Origin: Sphaerolaimus hirsutus
Lineage: Eukaryota; Nematoda; Chromadorea; Monhysterida; Sphaerolaimidae
Assembly: GCA_964036195.1 (NCBI GenBank)
Contig: OZ038459.1
Coordinates: 14,133,206 to 14,197,205, forward strand
DNA length: 64,000 nt
Reading direction: 5' to 3'
A program made the translations under genes and the position numbers. The notes under the pieces are model-generated. The model worked only from the letters and a program-made list of their open reading frames with translations. It ran no database searches and was not told the DNA's origin. This document shows, one piece after another, positions 31,787 through 44,293 of this stretch (the first letter of the stretch is position 1; the number at the start of each line of letters is the position of its first letter).

Positions 31787-34700
31787 TGTCTATTGAGCAC
31801 GGGAGACATGTTGCAGCAAACGCTAGGAAAAAGTTTATTGGCGAGAAAGCATGAAAAGGATTATGATCCAGACCGGACCAGTGAGTTCTTGACAATTGAC
31901 CCCGCTAGAAATAGTGAGTTTGTGTTTATTGCAGATGTTTAACTTATTGTATACTAATTCATGTAGCGTGCGATTGGTGAAATGGAGGTTATTTAGACTA
32001 GGGTTCAAACGGGATTGACTTTTCGGGATCGGGATCGGGATTCACTTTTTGAGATTTCGGGATCGGGATTGGGGTTTCGGGATCGGGATTGGTTTTTTGA
32101 GATTTCGGGATCGGGATTGGGGTCACGGGATTGGGATTGGCATTTTTCCGGGATCGGGATTGGGTTCTAGGGATAGAGATTTTTGCCATTTTTCTGGCAT
32201 TCACAGTTGTTCATAAAGGTCTCAAAACACTGTTGGATGCCGGAAAAGTGGCATAAAATTGACGCTGGGGGTTTGCCTGCACATTTTTGCATGCAAAAAC
32301 GTCATTATTTCACTTTTTATTATTCCCACTAATTTTTCCGGGATCGGGATCCCGGACTTGGGAGTTTCTCGGGATCGGGATCGGGATTTGAAAATTTTCG
32401 GGATCGGGATCGGGATTGGTATTTTTGGATTTCGGGATCGGGATCGGGATTGGGGTTTCGGGATCGGGACTGGTAAATCCCGGAATTTAAAGGGATCCGG
32501 GATCGGGATCGGGATCCCGTTTGAACCCTAATTTAGACTCATATACTTATTTAGCCCCCCCCTGGATACGTCATTTCCCCAGTTAGGAGTGTATTTGAGG
32601 AAATACGGTATTTCTGGTTTTGTTGTTCTGAAAAACTACGAATAATTTAAAACGTCCGTGCATTTAATCTACTGGTTGTTTGTATGACAAGCGTTTAATA
32701 ACTCCTGCTTTTTTGTATTCATATCTTGCCTCAACCTTTCGTTCAGATTTTCTTTTAATCATAAGTTCCCCTATTTCAATCAACTTCAAGGTTGGGAACT
32801 GCGGTAAATTGCCAGCATTTACTGCAAATTTTCTCCCGGTAATCATAATATTTTGTCATGGCATCCTATATTCTAACGTTTGTAATATAGTATTCTTATG
32901 CTTGTTATCATTTATTACGAACCGACCTTTTAACGAATATTTTTTCCATTTTACACAAAAACTTTTGCCAAAGGTTGGCGGAAAATATTCGACGAAATTA
33001 TTGCTGAGGGCGGGGTTGAACGACTGAGTAAATTTGGACAGTTGCCAAGTTTTTGACGTTGTCACCGGCATGAGCTATGTGTTCTATTTATGTTAATTTC
33101 ATTGTACGGTGAGGTTTTATGCCGCCTGGCATTGAAACTAATTATGATTATGTGAAAGTATTCTATAATGTCGGAAAATCAATACCTAAATATAACTTCT
33201 TTCCTTGTTCCGATGAGATGTGTCAGATGCCATTGCAAAGTGTGTTGCCAGCAGAGTATACGCATGCGTTGTATATGTGCATGCGTCAAGCGACAAGCCT
33301 CTAATTTATTTTACTCAAACTGCTTCTTCCTGATAAAGTTGTGTTTGACTTGAAACTTGTGTTTACTTATTTGTTTACTCACACCTACCTCTGTACTTAC
33401 TCAAAATGCCCATCCTTTCAGGCTAAACATGTAGAACTACACAAATCTAAATTAGCAGCATTAGCACTTTCAAATCTGCACTTTATAGATTCCCATGGGA
33501 AATTAATTCAATCTAGTTGACTGAAAGTAATTTATCATGCATTCGCAGCTTGTGAAAAGCATCCAATTCGTATTGAAGTTGTTTTGGGATTGTTAGCAAC
33601 TTTGTAGTTTAAGTGAATTTTCAAAATTTTGCTGGTTTGGGGAATGGGGAATTATGTAATTTTTAAAACTATAATTATTGAGGTTTGGTTTCATTGTTAT
33701 TTGTGTCAGCCCGCATGGAAAGATTGAACTTGAAAAGTGCCACTTGAAAAAATCAAAAAATGCTTGGGCGGAAAAATTATATTATCTAACAAAGCTTATT
33801 TTGTAAACGTATTTAGTATTTACGCATAAAAATAAGCTTGTACAGAAATATTCACTTGACGCGAGAGCGCGTGAAAAGCGCCTGAAAAATGGCGTCGATC
33901 ACATAAAATAAAAGGTGCAATCACTCTGGACTGGCGCCCGCGCCTTTAATGCCATTCTAAAACAGTGCTATGTAGAAAATAAGCTGGCTCCGCCGCCGTG
34001 GCGGATTTGAATCACTAATCCCAACCCTTTGTCGTGAAATTGCATAACATGTGGCATCGTTTTTTCATTATTTTTTTGGCATTAAAAAATGAAAATGAAT
34101 GCTTTCAAGTTTCAACATTTACCATAAAACATTTTAAATCTCCCCATGTTTCAGAGCGCGTTGGTATGACTGGCTTGGTCTTGGGTCCTATGAACCACTT
34201 TTGGTACAAATTACTGGATGGTCGCTTTCCTGGCAACACGCCAAGGGCGCTCCTTTTGAAAGTGTTCTTAGATTGGGCTTCGTGTCCAGCATTTTCCAGC
34301 ACTTACTGGATGAGTGAGTTTTCATTTTTATCCTTTTTTCTTGATTTTGTGTGCCTCTTGTTGTTTAGTGTCTGTTTTGGGTCAGAGTTTTCCTTTGTGG
34401 TAAGCGCAAGGTGCTTTTATGATAGTTGTAATTTCATGGGAATTTTGTCGGGAATTTGTCAAGGAATTTTTAAATGGTGCATTAACTTGTACTTTTAAAA
34501 CTAATGAAAAATGTTATGTCTCGATTCATTTAATTATTTTCACGTTTTGAGTTATCACGTAAATGTAATTACCTAGCCGATGCATTTTTAAAAGCACTCC
34601 CTTTAACCTAAAATCTGAACCGCTTAAAACTCCGTTAAAACCAGAACAAAAAACGTTTTTAGGAATTAGCGCGTCATTTTTTCTCCTAAATTCACTAATT

Positions 34701-35798
34701 TTAATGCGCGCAGGTATCAATTTACAAGAAGGCCGAACAATGAAAGAGGCTTTCCATGAATATACGTCAAAGTTCTTGAATGTAGCTACCGTTAGTAAAG
34801 CTTATTTTTTGTTTTTGCACAGTGCTAAATCAGTAAGCTCAAAATAGCTATTCTGGCACGTATTCACGATTCCTATTTTTTAAACCAGCCTAATTTTTAA
34901 AAACCTTTTTACCAAATTCACCAGGTATTGAGCAATTTTTGCGCGCAAGCGGCAATTTCACACAAATTGACATCGGTGGTTGTTTTTACTAATTTTGTGG
35001 CACTTTTGTGATGTATGTTGACGTGAAAAATTATAAATCTATGTACTTAATTAATTAAAAATGTTCCGTCGCACTTTCAGCTAGATCTGTGCGTCTGGCC
35101 GCCGACGCAAATCATCAATTTCTGGCTACTGCCGCCGTCCTTGCGTGTGGTGTATGTCGCCACTGTACAGGTAAATTGTGTGCAAATGCATAACTAGTTC
35201 GTATATTTTCGCGTGCAAAATCGAATTTGCAGAATGAGAAATGCGTTGTTTACTTACCGAAACTGACAAATCGGATATGAATGCATTTGAGGTACTGGAA
35301 GTCAACTACTGTTGTCGGAGGGCGAGGATGACTTCCCTGGTAAACTCAAATGTCTTTAAATCAAATTTAACAGTTTCCAAAAGTTCAACACCAGTGTGTG
35401 TGTGCAGTACCACATGGGTAAAGTAAGTATTTATGCCTTGCATGCAACTGTCATGTCAAGTGAAATTTGACGTTTTTAAACGAAAATATTCACAAGGCAC
35501 TTGACAGTGATGAGAATGACCGCAATTTTTATACACACTTCCTATCACGTTTGCAGTTCTGTGAACTGCTGTCACTTTTGACACACTGCATATATGACAT
35601 GTAGAATTATAAATTTTGCGTGGGAACGCTTTCTTTCTGCATCCTTTGATCAGCACGATGATTTTGCAAATGTACAAGCTTTCAAATAACATTCAGACAA
35701 ATAAAGTGTTTACTACGTTTCTGTAAATTTTGCAGTTGATATACAACGCGTGCATCTCCTACATCAAGCATGATTATGAGATTTTTGTCGGCAGCTGA
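31787..35798 (+). CDS. Mpv17/PMP22-family membrane protein (MPV17L2-like), 5' exon missing
   Basis: This family comprises four-helix membrane proteins of the mitochondrial or peroxisomal inner membranes; MPV17L2 is linked to mitoribosome assembly. Five exons join in phase: 31787-31880, 34155-34313, 34714-34790, 35081-35170 and 35736-35798 (TGA). They give 160 residues. Family motifs appear in order: STGDMLQQ (the GD..xQ motif), YDPDRTKRVGMTGLVLGPMN then HFWYKLLDGRFPG (R-x-x-R-M, GP, H-WY), EGRTMKEAFHEY, and LDLCVWPPTQIINFWLLPP followed by RVVYVATV (W-x-WP, NF, P-x-xR). The usual N-terminal exon before STGD was not found between 30.7 and 31.8 kb. If translation starts at the Met at 31808, the first helix is lost. 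The hAT MITE at 31999-32530 sits in intron 1. Assignment to the L2 branch is by overall resemblance. Confidence 0.87.
31999..32530. mobile_element. hAT-type MITE with GGGATC-array arms
   Basis: Starts TAGGGTTCAAACGGGATTG and ends CGTTTGAACCCTA, with a perfect 8-bp duplication ATTTAGAC (31991-31998, 32531-32538). The arms are arrays of CGGGATCGGGATTGGG. The ends are identical to those of the GATATCG-array family for the first 13 bases, yet the arrays differ completely. Other copies: about 2799-3196 (degenerate) and 59940-60388. Confidence 0.92.
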
Positions 35799-35869
35799 TT
35801 GTGCAATTCCGATTTTCCATCTACGGTGCCATTTATGAGGGTTGGCATACTTTCAGTATTTTAATATGT

Positions 35870-35875
35870 AATAAA
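35870..35875 (+). promoter_or_regulatory. Polyadenylation signal AATAAA
   Basis: The first AATAAA after the MPV17L2-like stop codon, 72 nt downstream, is in an AT-rich context. Confidence 0.5.
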
Positions 35876-36909
35876 ATATTTCCATGGAATTCAACTATGC
35901 GATCACTTTGGGGATGGTAATCTATTCCAAAAAAATCAAATTTCTGGCTTAATATTAAATCGCCATTTTCTACCTGTCTGTCTACCTATTTATATACCTA
36001 GCTCGTGGATTGTCTCCCAAAATACGGTAGAACATACACTCGAATTCAGTGGGGATTGTACAAAATTAAGTGAAAGCAACCCCTTGAGAACGTATAGCAA
36101 CCACCAGAGTTTACTTTGATGGCAAAATTATTCCTTCCACTGAAGCGCGATTACATAAAAATTATGCCCGTACTAATTTAGTGGACCCCTGACCCCTCCC
36201 CTTTATGTGCTAGTATGGCAACCCTATATTGATGTTGTATATTTTTCAGCATATAAATACATGGATGTATTGAATTAGGCTTTCATGTTTTTGTGTCTAG
36301 GTATTCTTCTTTGAAAAATGTACTGTCCATTTACGTTATCTGCGGACATTGTGAACACTTTTTCTAAAAAATCGCTTTTTATATTTTGAAGTCACTACTT
36401 TCAGCAACTGTATGATATGGATGTCTTCCGTTGTTTCTATGTACGTCAGCATAACTGCAATCTAACAAATTAAGTCAACTACAACTGCTAAGAAAATATC
36501 TAAGATTTCTGTGCCTGGCGCCAAAACCGCTATGGCGTTTATTGGTTTGGCGCCAGCGCCATTAAGCACTCTTGTCAGGATTTGGCCCTTTTCGGGCTGG
36601 ACGATATGTTTACGATTGTGCAATACTTTTGGCCAGTCATCTACTTATCACCGCTCTTGTGTTGTCTTTATGTAGAGTAATCTGCGGAGAGAATTGTTTG
36701 CACTGTAACTTTGGTGAAAACTGAAATTCAATTCTAATTCAAATGAATCAACTCAGTTAAATGGTTTTTTAATTTTTTAATTTAAATTAACGAATGTTTA
36801 GATTTGAAAACTAAAACTCATATTTAGCATACACTAATTGTACACTGGATGGCGACATGTCACCATCTCAGTTTTACCGAAGTCACCGTGAAAACTAGGC
36901 ACTGAAGTA
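35876..36909. other. Spacer, nothing recognised
   Basis: AT-rich spacer. The only structure noticed is a small GGCGCCA palindrome at about 36518-36565 resembling the arms of the 51155-52154 element. Confidence 0.4.
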
Positions 36910-37458
36910 CAGGGTGCGGCAATTTAGACGGACCCCATAAAGTTTTGAATAACTTGTCACTGGGTAGTTGGATTGACGTCAAATTTTAGGTCAACATTAA
37001 CAGCTAAATAGGAAAAAAGCCCTGAAAATGTGGCTGCGATAGCTCCACTCGTTCTCAAGTTATTCATGGAAACGTGTAATTGTCACTTTTCCACCACCTG
37101 GCTTTACGACCAATCATGCTAGCGCCCGCCGACTTCCTTATGGGCATAGCGAATTGGTGGCGGGCGTGCACGCATTCAGGCATGCAGCTGCGAAACGAAA
37201 ATCAGGATAAACCTGAAAAAACAATCGATCCGATCCCGAGAAGTCAATCCCGTTTTAACGATATCACAAGGTGGTGGAAAAGTGACAATTACACGTTTCC
37301 ATAAATAACTTGAGAACGAGTGGAGCTATCGCAGCCATATTTTCAGGGCTCCTTTCCTATTTAGTTGTTAATGTTGACCTAAAATTTGACGTTAATCCGA
37401 CTACCCAGTGACAAGTTATTCAAAACTTTATGGGGTCCGTCTAAATTGCAGCACCCTG
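36910..37458. mobile_element. TA-flanked MITE with CAGGGTGCGGC ends, copy 1
   Basis: Inverted arms of about 190 bp start CAGGGTGCGGCAATTTA and end GCAGCACCCTG, flanked by TA on each side (36908-36909, 37459-37460), as expected for a Tc1/mariner-type insertion. The middle, between the two CCACCAC stretches, is about 180 bp of unique sequence. Near 37220-37260 it contains GATCCCGAGAAGTCAATCCCG, resembling the end of the GGGATC-array hAT MITE. Copy 2 at 61797-62343 has the same middle in inverted order. Confidence 0.88.
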
Positions 37459-38546
37459 TATGCCGGAACATTGAACGAGACAAATTACTGCTTGCAAGTG
37501 AAAAATCTACAAACTGCAATCTGCCTGAGCAAGAATTGATTTCTTGAAAAACAGAGCCATTTCGGAGGCAGATGTCCATTTACATTTTTAACAGCTAAGT
37601 GCCGCATATTCTTGACTATGATCTCCCTTGAATAAGCACCGTTAGACATCAGTCCTGTCTCAAAGCCCCCCCCCCCCCCCTGTTCAGAAATCGGCATGGC
37701 ATACAGTTATGTTCGTTATTTCTGAAACTGATGAATCTGTGTCAAACACAATCACTTGACATAAATACTCAGTAGCTCGGTAGCATTCTAGTAACTCCAA
37801 ATTCATTAAAAAACCTGATTTTTCAGTTTCGAATATTTCAGACGCGTGTGGCCATCGTTCTTCAAATAGACTATAAAGTCTAATTCCAAACGAATTTCCC
37901 AACGATTTACTACCCCTGTCAGAATGGTCTGAAAAAGACCATTCCGGGTGATTACAAGAATACACGGTATTTGGATTGGTTATGTAATTTGAAATTTACC
38001 TCAGCTCACCGCGCTTTGCGCTTTTTCGAACTTCATAAATTAGGAATCAAATTTGGGTCGATAACGGTAGTTGTACCGCAATTTTTTTTGCCAATAAAAC
38101 TTATCTCGTTTTTTTTTTCTGTAGCGCAGCAATGTGATTACTGTGTCAATTTACTTGTAATAATGTAGAATCTCTGTTGTACCTAATGTTTGACACCGGT
38201 GAATTTTACGAACCGTAAATGTTTGATTGTAGTGGAAATTCAACGAATTTTGTATCCGAAATTTGATGACATTTGATAACAATGCATGTGTAAAAACGTA
38301 AATACCTTATGAATGAAAAGTGTGTCAATTATTACATTGAAAGAATATGGGATCTGTCGTGTCAACTAACCTATTTGGAAACTGAAAACTAATGCAATGC
38401 ACGTTGTTTAATAAAATGAACAAAAGTCAATAAAAACCACTTGGGCCTATTTTTCACCTCGTTAAATGATGATTAAAGCGATAAGTGTCTAGAGTTGTCG
38501 TTTGCACTGTAACACCTCACTCACAGCAAAAAAATAGGGTTGTGAT

Positions 38547-39011
38547 TAGGGTGTCAACAAAAACTTTTTGGCGGAAAACGGAAACAGAAAAAAATTTGCA
38601 CCTGCCGGAAAATGGAAAAATGAAAGGCCGGAAAACGGAATCGGAAAAATTTGCTGAAATTATGCCGGAAATGTAAAAAATTTGCTGAAATTTTGCCGGA
38701 AACGGAAAAAAAATTGCTGAAATTTATCCAGAAATCAAAAAATTTGCAGAAATCTTGCTAGAAATAGAAACAATTCACATAATTGAGAACCTGCATGCAT
38801 GTTTACCAGTTTGGCCGAAACAGAAAACAGAGAATTTAGTAAGAAAATGGAAAAAAGTTGGAAAAACAGACAATTGAGCCGGAAAATGGAAAAAAGGCGG
38901 AAAAACTGAAATTTTAGCCGGAAAAACGGAAACGGACAAAAATTTTGCAGATGGAAAACGGAAACGGAAAAATATGCCTGCGGAAACGGAAAACGGAAAG
39001 TTGACACCCTA
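38547..39011. mobile_element. hAT-type MITE made of GGAAAACGGAAA arrays
   Basis: Ends TAGGGTGTCAAC and GTTGACACCCTA are perfect complements, with a perfect 8-bp duplication GTTGTGAT (38539-38546, 39012-39019). Almost the entire interior is purine-rich variations on GCCGGAAAACGGAAAC. No coding sequence is present. Confidence 0.92.
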
Positions 39012-39289
39012 GTTGTGATGCGTGAAGTGACTTCACCCAGGCGCGTTGTGTTGGCGTGAAGCCGATTCACTAAATCTGCAAACTGGTGCAATAATACTTC
39101 TAATAATAATACAATATTTCTACTGTCGTGATGGTAGATGAAGCGTATTTGGGGACTTCCGTTCCAAAAGTTCACAAGCGCCAAATCCAGAAAAATCGAG
39201 TTAGCTGTGGATTCGACATCCACGTATAATTCTGCCCATTTTGGTAAAAAAATCAGTGTTATAGTCCATTTCGTTCTCGAGATACAGTG

Positions 39290-39545
39290 GTACCGTTTTT
39301 CAGAAAAAACACAATTTTCATATCGAAAGTGCACATATCCATCTCAGATCCCCTATGAAAAACAGGACTTTCATTTCGTAAGTACACATATCCAGCTCGG
39401 ACCGCCGGAGTTTCATTTCATAAGTGCACATATCCAAAAAATAGTTTTATTTCCAAAAGTGCACGCGTGCTCCGGATCGCTCGCGAAGAGCCGGTCGGAT
39501 TTCCCATACAAAATAAAGTTTCATTTCCAAATGTGCATACGTGAA
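39290..39545. repeat. Degenerate repeats of TTTCATTTCRTAAGTGCACATATCC
   Basis: Five units carrying AAAGTGCACATATCC-like cores recur at roughly 30-65-bp spacing. They create a 149-codon plus-strand open frame (39138-39587) with repeated FHFISAHIQ peptide. I see no splice context or homology, so I treat it as repeat rather than gene. Confidence 0.5.
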
Positions 39546-39913
39546 TTTCCAAATTTATTTTGCTCTATAAATCAAGTACGGGTATAAATATAGATATGAA
39601 AATTGAGGTTTGTGTACTTCTCGAAAAGGGCTTCTCAGTGGTGTAATTGGTTTTGCCCTGCGATGCACCGTTAGGAAGTTATTTACATTTCAAGTTTAAA
39701 TTTTCAAATTTACTCCTTATTTTGGGTGGTTTACAAAATATGACATAACTCCCAAAATATTTACCAGCCGACAAAATTTAGGGACACAAAAATTGTAGAC
39801 AAATGTCCGAGATATCTGAAAAGTGCAGGGCAAGCTTTGTCGCCCAAACATGGCGCTGCCGGGCCAGCGCCAAACTTTAAAATGCGATTTTGAAAAATCG
39901 AAAAATCTGGATA

Positions 39914-42900
39914 CCGTATTACCTCGAATTATCCCCCCCTTGAATTAACCCCCTCCCTCGAATTAACCCCCCCCCCCTCAAAATGGGCTGGGGAAATAAT
40001 AAACCCCCCCCCTCGAAATACCCCCCCTCCCGAATGATGTACATCATGTATGCAATGTACATGATGTATTTTTTACTACTTATTTGCATCGCAGCTGCAC
40101 TTATACGGACATTTGTGTACAGATGTACATATAAAGCCCCAATATAACCTATTTTCTCACATTTATAACTTTTTTTGTGTAAGAAAAAGCGTATTCTTCA
40201 CATTGAAATTCACGAAAATTTCTGGCGAAATAATAAAACCCCCCCTCGAATTAACCCCCCCTCAAATTTTGCTGGCGAAATAATAAACCCCCATCGGGGT
40301 ATTTCGAGGTAATACGGTAACTTACAAATTGTCAAAAATGCTCTTTACGGGAATTCGGAAGGGATTGTCTACTTTAGCCAATATTGCTAAACTTAAGCGT
40401 TTAGTTTTTGGGCCTGTGTTGAATTTATCCAGGATGGCGCCTCACTGTACTGTATGTCAACTGTCCAGAGTTGTTAAAAGTACCAAACTTTTTGCAAAGT
40501 ATACGTAAATGTAAAGTATTTATTTTTTACTCACCCCCTGAGTACAGAATACGTAAAGTAATAATTTTTTACTTTTACTCATGAGTAAACAAGAGTAAAA
40601 TACTTTTTCGCCCAGAAAACGTAAAAGTGAGTATTTTTTTAGGAATTTTGCCCCAATTTTCACTCAAAATCACTAATTTTCATACCTCTCTGACCATTTT
40701 AACCTTCAAATTCACTAGTTTATGTGTTATGTGCCTATTTTCCGCTATTTTTTGGCAACTTTTTCCTTTTTTTCGTTTTCTTCCTTTTTCCATCTATCCC
40801 TTTGGAAAAGCCTATAACAAAGCCTATCTAAAATACATTTTCTGTACTCCAGTACTTTCAAAAAGTATACGAAGAAGCGAGTACACGTACTTTTTTCAAA
40901 GTGTACGTAAACGTATTTACTCAGTACTCGAGTATACGTACTTTTTGAGTAAACGTAAATACGTTTTAACAACTATGCTGTCAACCCGATTTTACAGGAA
41001 TTTTTTCGAGATACCCCCCCCCCCCCCCCGAGGTGATTGTTTCAGAGTGCAAATTTTGATAGGGGGGTATTTCGAGGGGGGTTATTATTTTGGCAGAAAT
41101 TTTTCGAACTTTCAGTATTTTATCAATTTGTTGCTTGTAATGTACCGTATTTCCTCGAAATACCCCCCACCTCGAAATACCCCCCCTCAAAATGGGCACT
41201 ATGTATTTGTGGTCCGGGAAATGCATAACAGACGTTCAAAACACTTACTGTGTTACGTTAGAACATCGTTTATGCCATCTACATCCTTATATAAGGCTGT
41301 AAAAACTTATAAATGGTGGTTATTGTTTCATTTTTCACGTTTTTCTCTCAAAATTTCCACTCTGAAAAAATAAACCCCCCGGGGGTATTTCGAGGAAATA
41401 CGGTAAGCAGATGTACATGTAGAAAAATGCTACAATAACTGCCATACATAGGAATCTATACCTGAATAAGTAATGTATGTGAATAGATGGTATAGAGACA
41501 GCTGGCCACAAACATCACAACTGTAAAAAAACACCTTGTCCACGAACATGATGCCGGGGCAATCACACTCGAACACGCGTAATTCATATTTAATTGGAGA
41601 GAGAGTTTCACGCAAAAATTATTCATGAAAGATACCGTATTTCCTCGAAATACCCCCCCCCCTCCCCCGAAATACCCCCTCCCCTCGAGATACCCCCAAA
41701 ATGGCCACACTGAATTCATAACCCCTCCTCGAAATACCACCACCCCCCCCCCCCCCCCCAATTTAGTGTATAGAGAACGTAAATGACAAAAGCTGCGGTT
41801 CGTGATCCGGGCAATGCAGAACACGCGTATAAACAATGACTGTGTTACCTATATTAGAACAGTGTTTATACCATCTATCGTATTTCCTCGAATTACCCCC
41901 CAGGGGTTTATTTTTTCAGAGTGGACATTTTAAGGGGGTTATTATTTCGCCAGAAATTTTTTTAAATCCCAGTACAAAATTGTCATCTGAAACGTACGCA
42001 GACGTTGAAAAATGCAACAAAAACTGCCATGTTTATGACTCTATAGGCTTGTATATAGTATGTAGATAGTAAATATAAAGCAATTTGATAAATATGATGA
42101 ATTTTTTTAATGTTTGTTCTTTTATTCAGGTGGGATATGGTAGATTTCATTGTAAGGTGTAATGTCGCTGGAGTATACACATTTTACTTACCTACCGTAT
42201 TACCTCGAATTATCCCCCCCTTGAATTAACCCCCCCTCGAATTAACCCCCCCTCAAAATTGGCTGGGGAAATAATAAACCCCCCCCCCCTCGAAATACCC
42301 CCCCCCCCTTCGGAATGATGTATGTCATGTACATAATAAATACGTCATGTACGCAATGTACATGATGTATGTTACTGTTAATTTGCATTGCAGCTACACA
42401 TAGAGTAGTTTGTGTAGCTATTATATTTACGTTTTTATATCCAAATATATCCTGTTTGGACACATTTATTACCTATTTTGGGTACGCTACTATTTACTAC
42501 GATCTTTACGAAAATTTCTGACGAAATAATAAAACCCCCCCTCGAATTAACCCCCCCCTCAAATTTTGCTGGCGAAATAATAAACCCCCATGGGGGTATT
42601 TCGAGGTAATACGGTATATACGTCTATAGAGTCTTATACATGACAGTTTTTGTTGCATTTTTCGACATCTGCGCACGTTTCAAACACCAATTTAGTATTT
42701 TACTGGGATTTCAAAATATTCTGGCGAAATAATAACCCCCCCTCGATAATAATAATAACCTCCCTCGTTTAACCCCACCTCAACAATCTCACTCTGAAAA
42801 AATAAACCCCCTGGGGGTATTCCGAGAAAATACGGAGTCATTTTCAAAATGTAGTGTAAAAATAATGCACATGCCTCACCCACTCCTAAACCGTGTTCTG

Positions 42901-43035
42901 ACGTAACACAGTCATTGTTTTTACGTGTGTTCTGCATTGTCCGGATCATAAACGCAGGTTTTGTCATTTACGTTCTGTTTACACTCGATTGTGGGGGGCT
43001 TAGTGGCCATTGCGAGGGGGTATTTCGAGGAAATA
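39914..43035. mobile_element. Cluster of G/C-run elements with CCGTATTTCCTCG ends
   Basis: At least four TA-flanked insertions can be delimited or partly delimited: 39914-40317, 41145-41403, one starting at 41635, and 42195-42613. Further pieces lie at 42715-42835 and 42990-43035. Ends read CCGTATTWCCTCGAA and complement, with C or G runs of 5-17 inside. The 39914 and 42195 copies share a core (ATGATGTAYRTCATGTAC) different from the 7930-8376 core, defining a subfamily. Between 40455 and 40980 lies a separate foldback rich in AGTACTCGAGTATACG and ending TTTTAACAACT. Confidence 0.75.
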
Positions 43036-43110
43036 TTTCAAAGGGTAGTTCATTTTTGGTCGTAGGACAATCTTCAAGTGCACAAGCGGCAATGTCGAAA
43101 AGGAATCAAT

Positions 43111-43321
43111 GGCGCCACACACGCTGGATGTCAACTGACCTTGTGTCAACTAAAGTTTTGTGAATTATGTGATTTCAACTTTCCTATCTGATAGAGCATA
43201 GGTTATTTTGACACTTAATTTCCATTGATTCTGTTAAGTGTGCTGCTTTTAAAATTAGTTTTGTGTTATTTGGTTGACTTGAGTTGACACAAATTTGCGA
43301 TTTCAACTAGCGTGTGTGGCC
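43111..43321. mobile_element. Harbinger-like MITE, intact reference copy
   Basis: Ends GGCGCCACACACGCTGGATG and CTAGCGTGTGTGGCC are flanked by CAAT. The interior (TTTCCTATCTGATAGAGCAT and following) matches the interrupted element at 18225-19032. Confidence 0.7.
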
Positions 43322-43329
43322 CAATATTG

Positions 43330-43680
43330 CTATGTGTATTGACCATGGTTTCGCAACCAAGCAACTAAAATTTTCACGGAAAACAGTGAAATCAGTTGAT
43401 ATCCGATGGCGCCAATGCAGAGGCTGGGGAAGAAGCACAACGGGTATTTCCATCCGTATTGTATGAAACCAAATAACGTTTTTCGGTCGTTTCTGCAGAT
43501 TGGTGTATTTTTAAAGTTCATTTTTAGTTCAGCATGCATGCGGCCTGTTTTCATCAAATCGTCTAAACTTTACCTGGCACATCACGCAAGACAAAGTTGG
43601 CGTCGCGACGATGTAAAATTTTGTGCCGCACTGCGCATCTTTCCATGCGCTGTGTCGATTCTTTCAGCGGCGGAAAAGTA
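43330..43680. other. Open frames on both strands, coding status unclear
   Basis: The plus strand has 92 codons (43406-43681), including LGKKHNGYFHPYC. The minus strand has a 43-codon C-terminal-looking frame (43330-43491) with a hydrophobic stretch, PLCFFPSLCIGAIGYQLI. FHPYC recalls the start of ALG11 glycosyltransferases, but the glycine-rich GGGGER motif that must follow is absent nearby. Neither frame could be extended with phase-consistent exons. Confidence 0.15.
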
Positions 43681-44195
43681 ATTGTTTAGTAATTAATCGA
43701 AATGTGAAAGATATGAACCGCAAACCGTCGAAAAAGTCCCCACGCTTGAATAACTGTCTCTGTCAGCGGTCTGCGCTCTTCCCTTGAATAACACCCCAGT
43801 CAGAGAACCGTGACAGAAAAATATAGGGTTTACTCAACGGTTTTTAGTAAATACCTATAATTTTACTTTGATATAATACGTAGGCACGCATCTACAAATT
43901 CATCGAAAACGACAGTTCATGCGCACAGTTCCATCCGTTTCAGGCCCGGAACTTTCCGATTGTTCAGCAGAGCAATCTCAAACTTTTCCGGCAGTGCGCA
44001 TGGAGACTTTGATGCGGGTTTTGCGGATCTCACCAGAGCAGCAACTCGACCGTGGGACAACCGCCGCCCAAATATCTGCACGCGGCCGCAGCTGCAGATC
44101 CTACCTCAAGACTGCACGCTGTAAACCAGCCGCTCCACAGACCGTCGCACGGCGCCCGCGCTCAACGCTTGGACTATCCTACAAATCCACAGTCG

Positions 44196-44230
44196 TATAA
44201 AAGGCGGTCCCTATCCCCACTCAATCAGTC
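44196..44230 (+). promoter_or_regulatory. Core promoter of the collagen gene: TATA box and initiator
   Basis: TATAAAAG at 44196-44203 is followed about 30 bp downstream by TCAGTC (44225-44230), which fits an initiator. The collagen ATG is at 44294, leaving a short leader of about 65 nt. Cuticle collagen genes are strongly and periodically expressed and often have TATA promoters. Confidence 0.7.
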
Positions 44231-44293
44231 GTTCGACAACCCACCACCCATCCACATCGATCCACCCCGCAAAGCCAAAGGAAGGTCGCCAGG

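Noticed and set aside
32259..32531. Gly/Ile/Arg/Asp-repeat open frame (GIGIGIFGFRDRDRD)
   Set aside because: It is the translated GGGATC array of the MITE at 31999-32530.
34034..34154. Upstream extension of MPV17L2-like exon 2
   Set aside because: The frame is open back to 34034, but the TTTCAG acceptor at 34154 joins in phase to the previous exon and the extra residues have no family match.
39138..39587. 149-codon plus-strand open frame as a gene
   Set aside because: It spans degenerate tandem repeats (FHFISAHIQ peptides) and has no splice or homology support.
41456..41836. Gly/Val/Phe-rich open frames in the G/C-run elements as secreted glycine-rich proteins
   Set aside because: They come straight from poly-G runs in transposon copies and differ between copies.
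43406..43500. ALG11-like glycosyltransferase start (GYFHPYC)
   Set aside because: The mandatory GGGGER segment and the rest of the enzyme are not found downstream, and five residues of similarity are not evidence.
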